This document shows positions 1 to 8,529 of a DNA stretch of 64,000 nucleotides, piece by piece. The position numbers and the translations under genes are program-made. The DNA is taken from contig SAIW01000011.1 in NCBI GenBank assembly GCA_004028795.1, forward strand, positions 1 through 64,000. The letters are read 5' to 3'. Numbering within the stretch: position 1 is the stretch's first letter; each line of letters starts with the position of its first letter. A model generated the notes under the pieces. That model was not told where the DNA came from, made no database searches, and saw only the letters and a list, made by a program, of their open reading frames with translations. The stretch comes from Chitinophagaceae bacterium. Its GTDB lineage: Bacteria; Bacteroidota; Bacteroidia; Chitinophagales; Chitinophagaceae.

Positions 1-2
1 CA

Positions 3-272
3 GATTTAAAAGAGCAACTCGACAAACAGAAAATAACCAAACTTGTAATTGTAGGATTAACAACAGACCATTGTGTTTCAACAACAACAAGAATGGCGGG
101 TAACTTCGGTTTTGACACTTTTATTGTATCTGACGCAACTGCTACGTTCAATAAAAAAGGACTTGACGGACAAAATTATCCAGCAGAATTAATTCACGAA
201 ACAGCTTTAGCTAGTTTGAACGGAGAGTTCGCTACTGTTGTAACAACAGATTTTTTAAAGCAAAATATTTAG
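3..272 (+). CDS. Isochorismatase-family cysteine hydrolase (C-terminal part only)
   Basis: The window opens inside this gene. The reading frame starting at base 3 runs 89 codons to a TAG. The visible residues include GLTTDHCVSTT, the signature around the catalytic Cys of the isochorismatase/nicotinamidase superfamily (Cys at visible residue 24), followed by the usual Rossmann-like beta strand and a C-terminal helix. The family hydrolyses C-N or ether bonds in small metabolites; the substrate cannot be told because the N-terminal half with the catalytic Asp and Lys lies outside the window. It is the first member of a same-strand series of stand-alone genes separated by repeat-like spacers. Confidence 0.85.
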   Translation, partial: DLKEQLDKQKITKLVIVGLTTDHCVSTTTRMAGNFGFDTFIVSDATATFNKKGLDGQNYPAELIHETALASLNGEFATVVTTDFLKQNI

Positions 273-333
273 AAGCCTATACCAAGCAAAGTGAACGCAC
301 ATGAGCATTTAGCGTTATTGCTGTTGGCATACA

Positions 334-432
334 AACGAGCATTGAACATTTTATCTTATTATAGCGAATCAATTAATTCAACAATATAATTTTAAATACC
401 GTATCAACGCAAATACGTGGACGTTACTCGTT
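334..432 (+). repeat. Cassette-tail-like element, short family, copy 1
   Basis: This is non-coding DNA between the isochorismatase and SDR genes. Its ends are complementary (AACGAG at 334-339, CTCGTT at 427-432). Its core (348-402) aligns with 3519-3572 with one 1-bp gap, sharing ATTTTATCTT, CAATTAATTCA and AATACCGT in the same order. The arrangement resembles an attC-type foldable recombination site, but no canonical core site was confirmed. The rest of the 203-bp gap (273-475) shows nothing else recognisable. Confidence 0.5.
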
Positions 433-475
433 ATTATCAAGAGACATCCTAAAAATTAACAGCAATAAAATTTGA

Positions 476-1195
476 ATGAATAAAGCAATAATTATTGGTG
501 CAACATCAGGGATAGGAAAAACACTTGCCTTGAAGTTGGCAGACGAAAACTATATCATTGGAATTGCCGGAAGGCGAGCAGAATTGTTACAAGAATTAAA
601 ATCTCAAAAACCAAATTCGTTTTACATAAAGACTTTTGACATAACAGACACCAACAAAATAGTTGAAAATTTAGAAGCCTTGACAAACGAACTTGGCGGA
701 CTTGACTTGCTGATAATTAGTTCAGGAACCGGCGACTTAAACGACAAACTTGATTATGAAATTGAAAAGCGAACAATTGAAACTAATGTAATCGGGTTTA
801 CTTGTGTTGCTAATTGGGCTTTCAATTATTTTGAAAATCAAAAAGCAGGGCATTTAGTTGCAATTAGTTCTGTAAGTGGGCTTCGTGGAAGTAGAATTGC
901 ACCAGCCTATAATGCAACAAAAGCATTTCAAATAAACTATTTGGAAGGACTGCGACAAAAAGCAACTAAATTAAAAATGCAAATATTTGTAACAGATGTA
1001 AGACCGGGATTTGTTGATACTGCAATGGCAAAAGGAGGAGGACAATTTTGGGTTGCATCGGTTGACAAAGCAACTAACCAAATTTTTGACGGTATTATAA
1101 TAAAGAGAAAGAAGATTGTTTACGTTACAAAAAGATGGAAGCTTATTGCAGCAATTTTAAAGAGAATACCACGACAACTTTATGACAGAATGTAA
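476..1195 (+). CDS. SDR family NAD(P)-dependent oxidoreductase
   Basis: This is a 239-residue classical short-chain dehydrogenase/reductase. The cofactor-binding motif GATSGIG is at residues 8-14, the catalytic Ser lies in AISSVSG (residue 131 or 132), and the YNATK active site gives Tyr145 and Lys149. It has the length expected for a single Rossmann-fold domain and no signal peptide, so it is cytoplasmic. The substrate cannot be predicted from sequence. It stands alone between two non-coding spacers, and no clear promoter precedes it, which fits the cassette-like layout of the first 4.8 kb. Confidence 0.9.
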   Translation: MNKAIIIGATSGIGKTLALKLADENYIIGIAGRRAELLQELKSQKPNSFYIKTFDITDTNKIVENLEALTNELGGLDLLIISSGTGDLNDKLDYEIEKRTIETNVIGFTCVANWAFNYFENQKAGHLVAISSVSGLRGSRIAPAYNATKAFQINYLEGLRQKATKLKMQIFVTDVRPGFVDTAMAKGGGQFWVASVDKATNQIFDGIIIKRKKIVYVTKRWKLIAAILKRIPRQLYDRM

Positions 1196-1217
1196 ATCGC
1201 AAGAATAGCAACGAACC

Positions 1218-1245
1218 GCCAACATTTGGTTGTATGCAATTTGGG
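1218..1245 (+). repeat. Head of a cassette-tail-like element, long family
   Basis: The sequence GCCAACATTTGGTTGTATGC and the following bases AATTTGGG align with the heads of the elements at 2571 and 4596 (AACATTGGGCTTTATGCAAG and its variant). It starts 22 bases after the SDR stop codon. The remainder of the 199-bp gap up to the next gene (1246-1394) is AT-rich and does not clearly match the other copies, so only the head is claimed. Confidence 0.4.
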
Positions 1246-1394
1246 CTCTACATTTAATATTTGGCTTCAATTCTTAACTTCAACTTTTCAAATGAATATT
1301 TGTTCCGTGCCGGACAATCAATGAATTCCATACTTTCATAAATACTCAAACGTCTGCTGCTATATTACCAAACCATTCAAAAAATTTGATATCA

Positions 1395-2558
1395 ATGAAA
1401 TATTTAAAATTACTATGCTTACTCTTATTGGTTCAATCATCCACCTTTGGACAGCAACAAAGAGCAAGGGATATTGGAATTCCATTTAACGGAACCACGG
1501 GGAAATTTAATGCTATAACAGATGTAAAAGGTGTTGAGGTGGGTTATAGTACCATCATTTCTGGCGAAGGTAAAAACACTATTGGAAAAGGGCCTGTTAG
1601 AACGGGAGTTACAGCTATTTTACCAAGAGGTAAAAACAATAACCCGGTTTTTGCAAATTGGTATTCCCTTAATGGAAATGGAGAAATGACAGGAACAACC
1701 TGGTTAACAGAATCAGGTTTTTTGGAAACACCCATCATGTTAACCAATACCAATAGCGTTGGTGTAGTAAGAGATGCTGTACTGAAATGGTTTGTAGATA
1801 AGCATTGGTATAAAGAAGATTTCTGGTACACTTATCCTGTTGTTGCTGAAACATATGATGGCTTTTTAAATGATATCTATGGCTTTCAAGTAAAGGAAAG
1901 TAACGCTTACGAGGCCTTAAACAGTGCAAAATCAGGATATGTAAAGGAGGGAAATGTTGGCGGAGGTACAGGAATGATGTGCTTAGGATTTAAGGGAGGT
2001 AGCGGGACTTCATCAAGAATTGTAAAAATAAAAGACTCAACTTATACGATTGGAGTTTTTGTGCAAACCAACTTCGGTAGAAAGTCATCTTTGACAATAG
2101 CTGGTGTTCCTGTTGGTAAAGAACTGATGGATACATTGAACAATGAATTGAAAATGCCACCACAATCTTATAGACAGGAAGGTGATGGCTCTATCATTGT
2201 AGTAGTTGCAACAGATGCACCATTACTTCCACATCAACTCAAAAGAATAGCTCAAAGAGTTCCTTTAGGTATTGGAAATGTTGGAGGATATGGAATGAAT
2301 GGCTCCGGTGATATTTTCATTGCATTTTCTACTGCCAATACAAACGCATTCCAAAGAAACGATTTTGCAAAAGTTGAATTGTTACCAAACGATTTGATAA
2401 ACCCTTTGTTTGAGGCAACTGTGCAAGCGACAGAAGAAGCTATTATAAATGCTATGGTGGCTGCTGAAACAATGGAAGGTGTAAACGGCAATAAATCTTA
2501 TGCACTGCCTCATAAATCGGTTATTGACTTGCTGAAGAAATATAACAGGATAAAGTAA
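1395..2558 (+). CDS. P1 family peptidase (DmpA/BapA-like N-terminal nucleophile hydrolase)
   Basis: The predicted enzyme has 387 residues and a hydrophobic signal peptide (about residues 1-20, ending near TFGQ), so it is exported. The P1/DmpA family precursors cleave themselves at a Gly-Ser bond, freeing a catalytic Ser; the matching sequence here is DGSIIVVVATDAPL with Ser266, followed by the conserved GGYGMNGSGDIF. Family members are aminopeptidases, including D-amino-acid and beta-peptide aminopeptidases. A TTG nine bases upstream (1386) is in frame, but the ATG at 1395 directly precedes the signal peptide and is preferred. It is stand-alone, with spacers on both sides. Confidence 0.9.
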   Translation: MKYLKLLCLLLLVQSSTFGQQQRARDIGIPFNGTTGKFNAITDVKGVEVGYSTIISGEGKNTIGKGPVRTGVTAILPRGKNNNPVFANWYSLNGNGEMTGTTWLTESGFLETPIMLTNTNSVGVVRDAVLKWFVDKHWYKEDFWYTYPVVAETYDGFLNDIYGFQVKESNAYEALNSAKSGYVKEGNVGGGTGMMCLGFKGGSGTSSRIVKIKDSTYTIGVFVQTNFGRKSSLTIAGVPVGKELMDTLNNELKMPPQSYRQEGDGSIIVVVATDAPLLPHQLKRIAQRVPLGIGNVGGYGMNGSGDIFIAFSTANTNAFQRNDFAKVELLPNDLINPLFEATVQATEEAIINAMVAAETMEGVNGNKSYALPHKSVIDLLKKYNRIK

Positions 2559-2569
2559 AAATTAAGCAG

Positions 2570-2756
2570 TCAACATTGGGCTTTATGCAAGTTGGATATG
2601 ACATCGTAATATTAGCTAATTGTAAATCCCAACTTTAGTTCGGTTAAACAAATTACTGTCAGCTTTTGTACATAACTTCAATGATATATTTTCAATTGGC
2701 AGTAGTTATTGGCAGATGAATATTAGTTTTCAACCTGCATAGGCCCTGCCTGTTAT
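2570..2756 (+). repeat. Cassette-tail-like element, long family, copy 2
   Basis: This lies between the P1 peptidase and the following secreted unknown. It aligns along about 130 bp with 4596-4723, sharing AACATTG, AAGTTGG, TGTAAA, GTCAGC-TTT and ATAACTTCAAT in order. Its ends are imperfectly complementary: AACATTGGGCTTTATGC near 2572 against GCATAGGCCCTGCCTGTT at 2737-2754. A non-coding, foldable element directly after a stop codon is the geometry of an attC site; the relationship to true attC is inference. Confidence 0.55.
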
Positions 2757-2768
2757 AAGCCATATTTT

Positions 2769-3473
2769 ATGCAAGAAATTAAAGCTCTTAAACTATTATT
2801 CATTTTTATTTTGTTTTCAATTTCTTTATCTATTGCACAAACAAATATTCCTGAGACACGCCAAAGGGTTATTTATAAAACATTTCAAGAATTTGTTGAT
2901 AATAGTTCTTCTGTTAAAGACAGTTTCTTAATTGAATATGTTGTAATCAGCAATGTTGATACATCTATAGTAGATGCGAAATTTATGCGATTGGACAGCA
3001 GTTCTTTTAAAGGCCATATGTGGGGCTTTAGTGATGGGATGAATGTTTATGTAAGATTCCCGCAATCGTTATTTAATAATGAAAAGTGTTCAAAGCTTAA
3101 AAATATTGGACACTATTATGTTTTTACAGCAATTGAAAAGAGTGGAGCCGCAATAGGCCCTGGTATCTTAACAAGAACCGTAATACATGCAGTTACAAGG
3201 GCACTATTGCCTAAGAATACTGTAACATACATTATTGATGATGCCGGTAGAGTTCGGTATTTAAATGAAGATATTTTACGGAAGTACTTAAAAGAGTTTC
3301 CCTCTTTATTAGCTTCTTTCAATAAGGACTTTGACAAAATATTCCCAAAAGAATTTTATGACGGAGAACATTATGTGACAGATGAACAAGAGTTTAAAAA
3401 AATGGAACTGCTGAAAGATTATTTACTAAAACTTGACAGTGCAAAAACTTTGAAAATTAAAAATGGTTTGTAA
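2769..3473 (+). CDS. Secreted protein of unknown function
   Basis: The predicted protein has 234 residues. Residues 1-23 form a signal peptide (a hydrophobic run of Leu, Phe and Ile ending in SIAQT), so it is probably periplasmic or secreted. I do not recognise a family. The mature part is mixed alpha/beta in appearance, with no repeats, no Cys cluster and no further membrane segment. It is flanked by long- and short-family cassette-like spacers and has no operon partner. Codon use looks like its neighbours, so I regard it as a real gene. Confidence 0.7.
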   Translation: MQEIKALKLLFIFILFSISLSIAQTNIPETRQRVIYKTFQEFVDNSSSVKDSFLIEYVVISNVDTSIVDAKFMRLDSSSFKGHMWGFSDGMNVYVRFPQSLFNNEKCSKLKNIGHYYVFTAIEKSGAAIGPGILTRTVIHAVTRALLPKNTVTYIIDDAGRVRYLNEDILRKYLKEFPSLLASFNKDFDKIFPKEFYDGEHYVTDEQEFKKMELLKDYLLKLDSAKTLKIKNGL

Positions 3474-3511
3474 GAGGAGCATTTGTCTTATTGCGATTTG
3501 ACAATGCTACC

Positions 3512-3588
3512 AACGAATATTTTATCTTTAAGAACAAAACAATTAATTCATCAACATAGTTTCGAATACCGTGAAAAACTAATGCGTT
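3512..3588 (+). repeat. Cassette-tail-like element, short family, copy 2
   Basis: Positions 3519-3572 align with 348-402 (shared ATTTTATCTT, CAATTAATTCA, AATACCGT). The ends AACGAAT (3512-3518) and ATGCGTT (3582-3588) are complementary at six of seven positions. The element lies between the secreted unknown and the atypical SDR gene. Confidence 0.5.
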
Positions 3589-3652
3589 AATGTTAAACGC
3601 AAGCATATACAAACAATACGACTACAACATAGCAAACAAAAAAATTTACAGA

Positions 3653-4597
3653 ATGAAACAGACAATTTTAGGTGCAGGGGGTGCAATAGGTATTGAATTG
3701 GCAAAAGCATTAAACACATATACCGCTGACATACGACTTGTTAGCCGAAATCCTAAAAAAATAAACTCAACAGACCAGTTACATTCAGCAGACCTTACAA
3801 TTAGAGAACAGGTTTTTAAGGCTGTTGAAGGTAGTCAGGTAGTTTACTTGATGGTTGGGTTTAACTACAATGCAAAACTCTGGCAACAATTGTGGCCACC
3901 GCTTATAAAAAATGTAATTGACGCTTGCATTCATCATGAAGCTAAACTTGTATTTTTTGACAATGTGTATGCCATTGGTGGTAATAATGTAAATCACATT
4001 ACGGAGAATTCTCCCATTAGCCCAACAAGTAAAAAAGGAGAAGTAAGGACAATAGTTAATAAGTTGATTTTAGACAGTATTGAAAAAAGAAATCTACATG
4101 CAATTATTGCAAGGTCTGCAGATTTTTTCGGTAGCATAAAGAACAACAGTATTTTAATGAACACTGTTTATGACAACTTAGCAAAAGGAAAAAAAGCACA
4201 ATGGTTTTGCAATGCAAAAGTAATTCATAGTGTAAGCTATACACCTGACCTTGCAAAAGGAACAGCCATTTTAGGAAATACGCAAAGTGCATACAACAAG
4301 GTTTGGAACTTGCCTACTGACCCACAAAAAATTACAGGTGCAGAATGGATTGATTTATTTGCTACGGAAATGAAAACAAGCAATAAATATCAGGTGCTAC
4401 CCGGTTGGGCTTTAAAAGCAATCGGACTTTTTGTTCCTATATTAAATGAAATGTATGAAATGTGTTATCAGTATGACAGGGACTATTATTTTGACAGTTC
4501 AAAGTTCAATACAGCATTTAACTACACCCCTACAACCAATGCAGTAGCTGTAAAACAGACAGTAGAACAATTGGCAAAAATGAAAGCCGGCGTATAA
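3653..4597 (+). CDS. NAD(P)-binding atypical SDR / NAD-dependent epimerase-like protein
   Basis: The product has 314 residues, with the glycine-rich loop GAGGAIG at residues 7-13 and a basic residue region after the second strand (VSRNPKK) that suggests NADP preference. The fold matches extended/atypical SDRs related to NAD-dependent epimerases. The usual YxxxK pair is not evident (the region reads SPTSKKGE), so catalysis may differ from classical members. An in-frame ATG at 3590 would add 21 residues, but the Rossmann strand begins right after the ATG at 3653. The stop codon overlaps the start of the next repeat element. Confidence 0.8.
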   Translation: MKQTILGAGGAIGIELAKALNTYTADIRLVSRNPKKINSTDQLHSADLTIREQVFKAVEGSQVVYLMVGFNYNAKLWQQLWPPLIKNVIDACIHHEAKLVFFDNVYAIGGNNVNHITENSPISPTSKKGEVRTIVNKLILDSIEKRNLHAIIARSADFFGSIKNNSILMNTVYDNLAKGKKAQWFCNAKVIHSVSYTPDLAKGTAILGNTQSAYNKVWNLPTDPQKITGAEWIDLFATEMKTSNKYQVLPGWALKAIGLFVPILNEMYEMCYQYDRDYYFDSSKFNTAFNYTPTTNAVAVKQTVEQLAKMKAGV

Positions 4598-4748
4598 CAT
4601 TGAGTTTTTAGATAAGTTGGGTAATACAAGCAAACATCAGTAATATGTAAAGTCATGGTGCGGTTCAGTTAGAAGAACAACTATCAGCCTTTATAAATAA
4701 CTTCAATAACTTATTCCAAATTCAATCTTTGCTTCAATGCAAAATGTT
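4596..4748 (+). repeat. Cassette-tail-like element, long family, copy 3
   Basis: The head AACATT (4596-4601) overlaps the TAA of the upstream gene, and AATGTT (4743-4748) closes the element as its exact complement. The internal sequence aligns with 2571-2699. It appears to be the last such element: the next intergenic gap (5395-5443) is only 49 bp and has none. Confidence 0.55.
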
Positions 4749-4797
4749 GGCTGCGATGGCAAGACTGATAGCAACAATAAATAATTTGTGAAAATAA

Positions 4798-5394
4798 ATG
4801 GAACAAATTAAACAGGTAATGCAACAGATGATTAATGTTTCAGAAGTTGAGTTAAACAACTTCCTTAATCAAGCTGTTACCAAAACCTTCAAACGACAAG
4901 AAACGGTAAGTCGACCTAACGCTATTCCGAATGAAATCTTCTTTATCAATAAAGGTCTTATCAGGGTTCTTATTATAGATAATGAGGGAACAGAACATAC
5001 ATTACATTTTGCTTTAGAAAACCAGTTTATTGCAGACTATGCCAACTTTATTCAAAAGCAACCATCACTTTACAGCTTACAGGCAATTGAAGAAACACAA
5101 GTGGTAGTTTTGCCACGCTCAGCCATTGAATGGGGTTATAAAAATTTAACAGAAGGGCAAAAAATGGGGCGGCTGATTGCAGAGTTTTATTTCATCTATC
5201 AAGACGACCGGATTAAAAACATGTATGCAAGAACGCCTAAAGAACGCTACGACAGCATTACAGATGTTTTTCCAAACATACACAACCGGGTACCGCAACA
5301 CATGATTGCTTCATATTTAGGTATTACTCCTGTGCATTTAAGCAGGCTGAAAAAGGCAGGAATAGAAAAGTCTAAACATTTGTTATCGTTTTAA
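4798..5394 (+). CDS. Crp/Fnr-family transcriptional regulator
   Basis: This 198-residue protein has a cyclic-nucleotide-binding-like beta barrel (about residues 25-115) and a C-terminal helix-turn-helix (about 163-190, with HMIASYLGITPVHLSRLKK as the recognition unit). It belongs to the small Bacteroidota Crp-like group that often controls a neighbouring enzyme gene; the conserved Arg/Ser pair that contacts cAMP is not obvious, so the effector is unknown. It lies 49 bp upstream of a same-strand SDR gene that is the likely partner or target. Confidence 0.88.
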   Translation: MEQIKQVMQQMINVSEVELNNFLNQAVTKTFKRQETVSRPNAIPNEIFFINKGLIRVLIIDNEGTEHTLHFALENQFIADYANFIQKQPSLYSLQAIEETQVVVLPRSAIEWGYKNLTEGQKMGRLIAEFYFIYQDDRIKNMYARTPKERYDSITDVFPNIHNRVPQHMIASYLGITPVHLSRLKKAGIEKSKHLLSF

Positions 5395-5443
5395 AGCTGT
5401 ATGCAATTGCATTTTTGCATCATAAACTTTAAACGATTTCAAA

Positions 5444-6256
5444 ATGGTGCTTTCACAAACCGAAAGAAAAAGGCTCCAATCCAAATACGGAGAATGGGCA
5501 ATTGTAACAGGTGCTTCGTCTGGCATTGGGCTCGAATTAGCAACTCAATTAGCTTTAGCAGGTTTTAACCTTATCATTAATGCAAGAGATTCGCAACGCA
5601 TCAATAAAGTTGAAAATGATTTAAAAAGCAAGGCCAACATTCAGATAAAAGCAGTAGCAGCGGATCTTTCAGAATCAAATGGAGTAGAAAAAATTATTGA
5701 AGCCTCTCATAACCTTAACATAGGCTTGCTTATTAACAATGCAGGGTTCGGAACTTCTGGATTATTTACAGATAGCTCATTGCATGAAGAAATAAATATG
5801 TTGAGAGTAAACTGCGAAGCTGTTCTTTCATTAACACATTTCTTTGCTCAAAAATTCAAGCAACAAAATCGCGGTGGAATAATTTTTCTAAGTTCTCTTG
5901 TGGCATTTCAGGGGGTTCCCTATGCTTCAAATTATGCAGCAACCAAGGCATATATTCAATCTTTTGCTGAAGCATTGGCAGTTGAATTAAAACCTTTTAA
6001 TGTAGATGTTTTAGCAGCAGCACCCGGACCCGTAGAAAGTGGTTTCGGGCATCGTTCAAATATGAAAATGGGAAAAGCATTAGTTCCTTCACAACTTGGC
6101 GTTCCAATCTTAAACGCATTAGGTAAGCAGACAAATGTTTTGCCCGGACTACTTTCAAAAATTTTGATTTACAGTTTACGAACTGTTCCCCGTTGGGCAA
6201 AAATAAAAATCATGCAAAAGGTAATGGGTGGATTTACAGAACATCAAAGAAAATGA
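5444..6256 (+). CDS. SDR family NAD(P)-dependent oxidoreductase (DltE-like)
   Basis: The protein has 270 residues. The cofactor loop TGASSGIG is at 22-29, NNAG at 98-101, the active-site Ser near 150 and YAATK gives Tyr164 and Lys168. It carries a longer C-terminal extension than the SDR at 476 and a basic tail, as in the YqjQ/DltE-like group of SDRs. It has no signal peptide. It is probably co-transcribed with the Crp-like regulator 49 bp upstream. The substrate is unknown. Confidence 0.9.
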   Translation: MVLSQTERKRLQSKYGEWAIVTGASSGIGLELATQLALAGFNLIINARDSQRINKVENDLKSKANIQIKAVAADLSESNGVEKIIEASHNLNIGLLINNAGFGTSGLFTDSSLHEEINMLRVNCEAVLSLTHFFAQKFKQQNRGGIIFLSSLVAFQGVPYASNYAATKAYIQSFAEALAVELKPFNVDVLAAAPGPVESGFGHRSNMKMGKALVPSQLGVPILNALGKQTNVLPGLLSKILIYSLRTVPRWAKIKIMQKVMGGFTEHQRK

Positions 6257-6341
6257 CTTTATAATAACATAGCTACCACCCGCTTCATTTGCTTTGCTCA
6301 GAAAGCTATTACTATCTTTACATTTCACTAATCAGGTAATA

Positions 6342-7025
6342 ATGTTGCAGGTTTTGCTTATTGAAGATGAACAAAGAATAGCTGAACTAACCAAGAAAGG
6401 TTTGGAAGAACATGGTTTTGCAGTAACACTTGCATTTGATGGCATGATGGGCAGAAAGCTGGCAATAAATAATGCTTTCGATGTTATTATTATGGACATT
6501 ATACTCCCCAACATAAACGGACTTGATTTGTGCAAAGAAATCAGAAGCCTGAAACCGAATATTGCCATTGTTATGTTAACTGCATTAGGTACAACCGATG
6601 ATAAGGTTGAAGGTTTTGATGCAGGAGCAGATGATTATTTAGTAAAACCTTTTGAACTGAGAGAATTGGTGGTTCGCATACGTGCATTGCTGAAGCGTAC
6701 AGCAAACAATACAAATGTTGTTGGCTTTTTATTGAAGTATGCTGATATTGAAATGAATCTTCATACAAAAATTGTAAAACGTAGTGGCTCAGAAATTCAG
6801 CTAACACCCAAAGAACTTAAACTTTTGGAGTACATGCTTCAAAATCCGGAAAGAATACTAAGCCGTACTGAAATAGCAGAAAATGTTTGGCAAACAACTT
6901 TCGATACAGGCACAAACTTTATTGATGTGTACATCAACTATCTCCGGAAAAAAATCGATAAAGACTTTGCAGACAAACTTATTCATACAAAGCCGGGTTT
7001 GGGCTTTATTCTAAAAAAAGCCTGA
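6342..7025 (+). CDS. OmpR/PhoB-family response regulator
   Basis: The regulator has 227 residues. Its receiver domain (1-118) carries the acidic pair Glu8/Asp9, phospho-acceptor Asp52, Thr80 and Lys102. The C-terminal winged helix (about 130-227) has the RTEIAENVW and YINYLRKKI elements of OmpR-type DNA-binding domains. A TTG at 6294 would extend the frame by 16 residues, but the beta strand MLQVLLIEDE starts naturally at the ATG at 6342. The histidine kinase gene begins two bases after its stop, so the two are co-transcribed and form a cognate pair. Confidence 0.93.
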   Translation: MLQVLLIEDEQRIAELTKKGLEEHGFAVTLAFDGMMGRKLAINNAFDVIIMDIILPNINGLDLCKEIRSLKPNIAIVMLTALGTTDDKVEGFDAGADDYLVKPFELRELVVRIRALLKRTANNTNVVGFLLKYADIEMNLHTKIVKRSGSEIQLTPKELKLLEYMLQNPERILSRTEIAENVWQTTFDTGTNFIDVYINYLRKKIDKDFADKLIHTKPGLGFILKKA

Positions 7026-7027
7026 CC

Positions 7028-8404
7028 ATGCAAATAAAAATAAAGCTCACTTTATTGTTTACGTTATTGGTTGCTGCTTTGCTATCGGCTTTTGCACTAA
7101 CCGTCTATTTTACTTCCGCAGAAACAAGAGAAGATGAATACTTCAAACGGCTGAAACAGCAGGCATCAACAAAAGCAAGCCTGTTATTAGATACAAAAAT
7201 AGAACCTGACGTACTGCAATTAATTTACAAAAAATCACCGAATGCTTTGTTTCAGGAAGAGATGGCAATGTATGATACTGCATTCAACTTACTCTATCAC
7301 GATGCCGTGGAGACAGATAAAGTAAAAGAGACAAAAGGAATGATTGACAGTATTGTTTCACTAAGAGAAATGCACTTTTATCTAAACAACTTACAGGTGG
7401 TTGGCTTTTTATACAGCCATAATAATAAGCACTATGTAATTACTGCTGCGGCCAATGATGAATACGGTTATGCAAAATTGAATGCCCTTCGAAACACATT
7501 ACTTATTGCATTGGCTGTTTCAATCATCATTACTTTTTTTGTAGGCAGATTTTTAGCTATGCAGTCTCTACAACCTGTTGCTGCCATTGTTGATAAAGTA
7601 AAGAACATTACAGCTACCAACCTGGATTTGCGAATTAATGAAGGAAATAGAAAAGATGAAATTGCATCGTTGGCTATCACATTCAATGAAATGCTCAACC
7701 GGTTAGAAAATTCTTTTGATGCACAAAAACAATTCGTATCAAACATTTCACACGAAATAAGAACGCCATTAACAGCAATGTTGGCTGAGCTTCAGTTAAC
7801 AGCTCAAAAAGAAAGAAGTATTGAAGAATACAAAAATGCCAATGAACATATTGTTTCAGATATAAAAAATCTTGTTCGCCTTTCCAACAGCCTGCTCGAT
7901 TTTGCAAAGGCGAGTTATGACCAAACGGAGATTTCATTTAAAGAAATTCGTATTGACGAAGTATTGTTGGATGCAAGAAATGATGTGTTGCATAATCAAC
8001 CCACATACACGGTTAAAATTATGTTTGAAAAAGAAAATGAAAACGATACATCTGTTTCTGTTGATGGAAATGAATATTTGCTGAAAACTGCTTTTATTAA
8101 TTTAATGGAAAATGGCTGCAAATTTTCATCAGCCAATGAAGTGATGGTTACTATTTCATTTGACGAAAGAAATGTAATTATCAATTTTACTGATAATGGC
8201 GTTGGTATAAGTGACGAAGATTTAGCAAATATTTTCACTCCTTTTTACAGAGGTAAAAACAAAATGTTTGCTGGCGGTAATGGTATTGGCTTACCGCTTA
8301 CACAGAAAATAATCGCACTGCACAAAGGCAAAATATCAGTTGCATCACAAAAAAATAAAGGAACAACTTTCACTATTCAATTACCACATCTGCCATCGCT
8401 CTAA
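7028..8404 (+). CDS. Sensor histidine kinase (HAMP-HisKA-HATPase)
   Basis: The kinase has 458 residues and two membrane segments (about 7-29 and 155-177) enclosing a periplasmic sensor region of about 125 residues. A HAMP linker (178-232), the dimerisation domain with phospho-acceptor His242 in SHEIRTPLTAM, and an ATPase domain with NGVGISDEDL and GGNGIGLPLT boxes follow. It is the partner of the response regulator two bases upstream. The sensed signal is not evident; the proximity to the Mg2+ transporter gene downstream (after a hairpin) makes a divalent-cation or envelope signal possible but unproven. Confidence 0.93.
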   Translation: MQIKIKLTLLFTLLVAALLSAFALTVYFTSAETREDEYFKRLKQQASTKASLLLDTKIEPDVLQLIYKKSPNALFQEEMAMYDTAFNLLYHDAVETDKVKETKGMIDSIVSLREMHFYLNNLQVVGFLYSHNNKHYVITAAANDEYGYAKLNALRNTLLIALAVSIIITFFVGRFLAMQSLQPVAAIVDKVKNITATNLDLRINEGNRKDEIASLAITFNEMLNRLENSFDAQKQFVSNISHEIRTPLTAMLAELQLTAQKERSIEEYKNANEHIVSDIKNLVRLSNSLLDFAKASYDQTEISFKEIRIDEVLLDARNDVLHNQPTYTVKIMFEKENENDTSVSVDGNEYLLKTAFINLMENGCKFSSANEVMVTISFDERNVIINFTDNGVGISDEDLANIFTPFYRGKNKMFAGGNGIGLPLTQKIIALHKGKISVASQKNKGTTFTIQLPHLPSL

Positions 8405-8435
8405 TAAATTTCTAATAACATTCTATATGCTTTCT

Positions 8436-8461
8436 AACAGCCTTCTCCCAAAGGCTGTTTT
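8436..8461 (+). terminator. Hairpin terminator after the two-component system
   Basis: Perfect 9-bp arms AACAGCCTT (8436-8444) and AAGGCTGTT (8451-8459) enclose a six-base loop and are followed by TT. It lies 31 bases past the kinase stop codon and would separate it from the Mg2+ transporter unit. Confidence 0.7.
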
Positions 8462-8529
8462 AGCTTTGCTGCACGTTAAAAAAACAATCATGGACACATA
8501 TCCTTCGGGCTACAAAAATTATTAATCTT

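Noticed and set aside
3592-3598. GTTAAAC matching the integron core GTTRRRY
   Set aside because: A seven-base degenerate motif is common by chance and the other spacers lack it at the same position.
7872-8084. A 70-codon frame inside the histidine kinase gene
   Set aside because: Same-strand shifted frame within a strongly supported coding region; no independent evidence.
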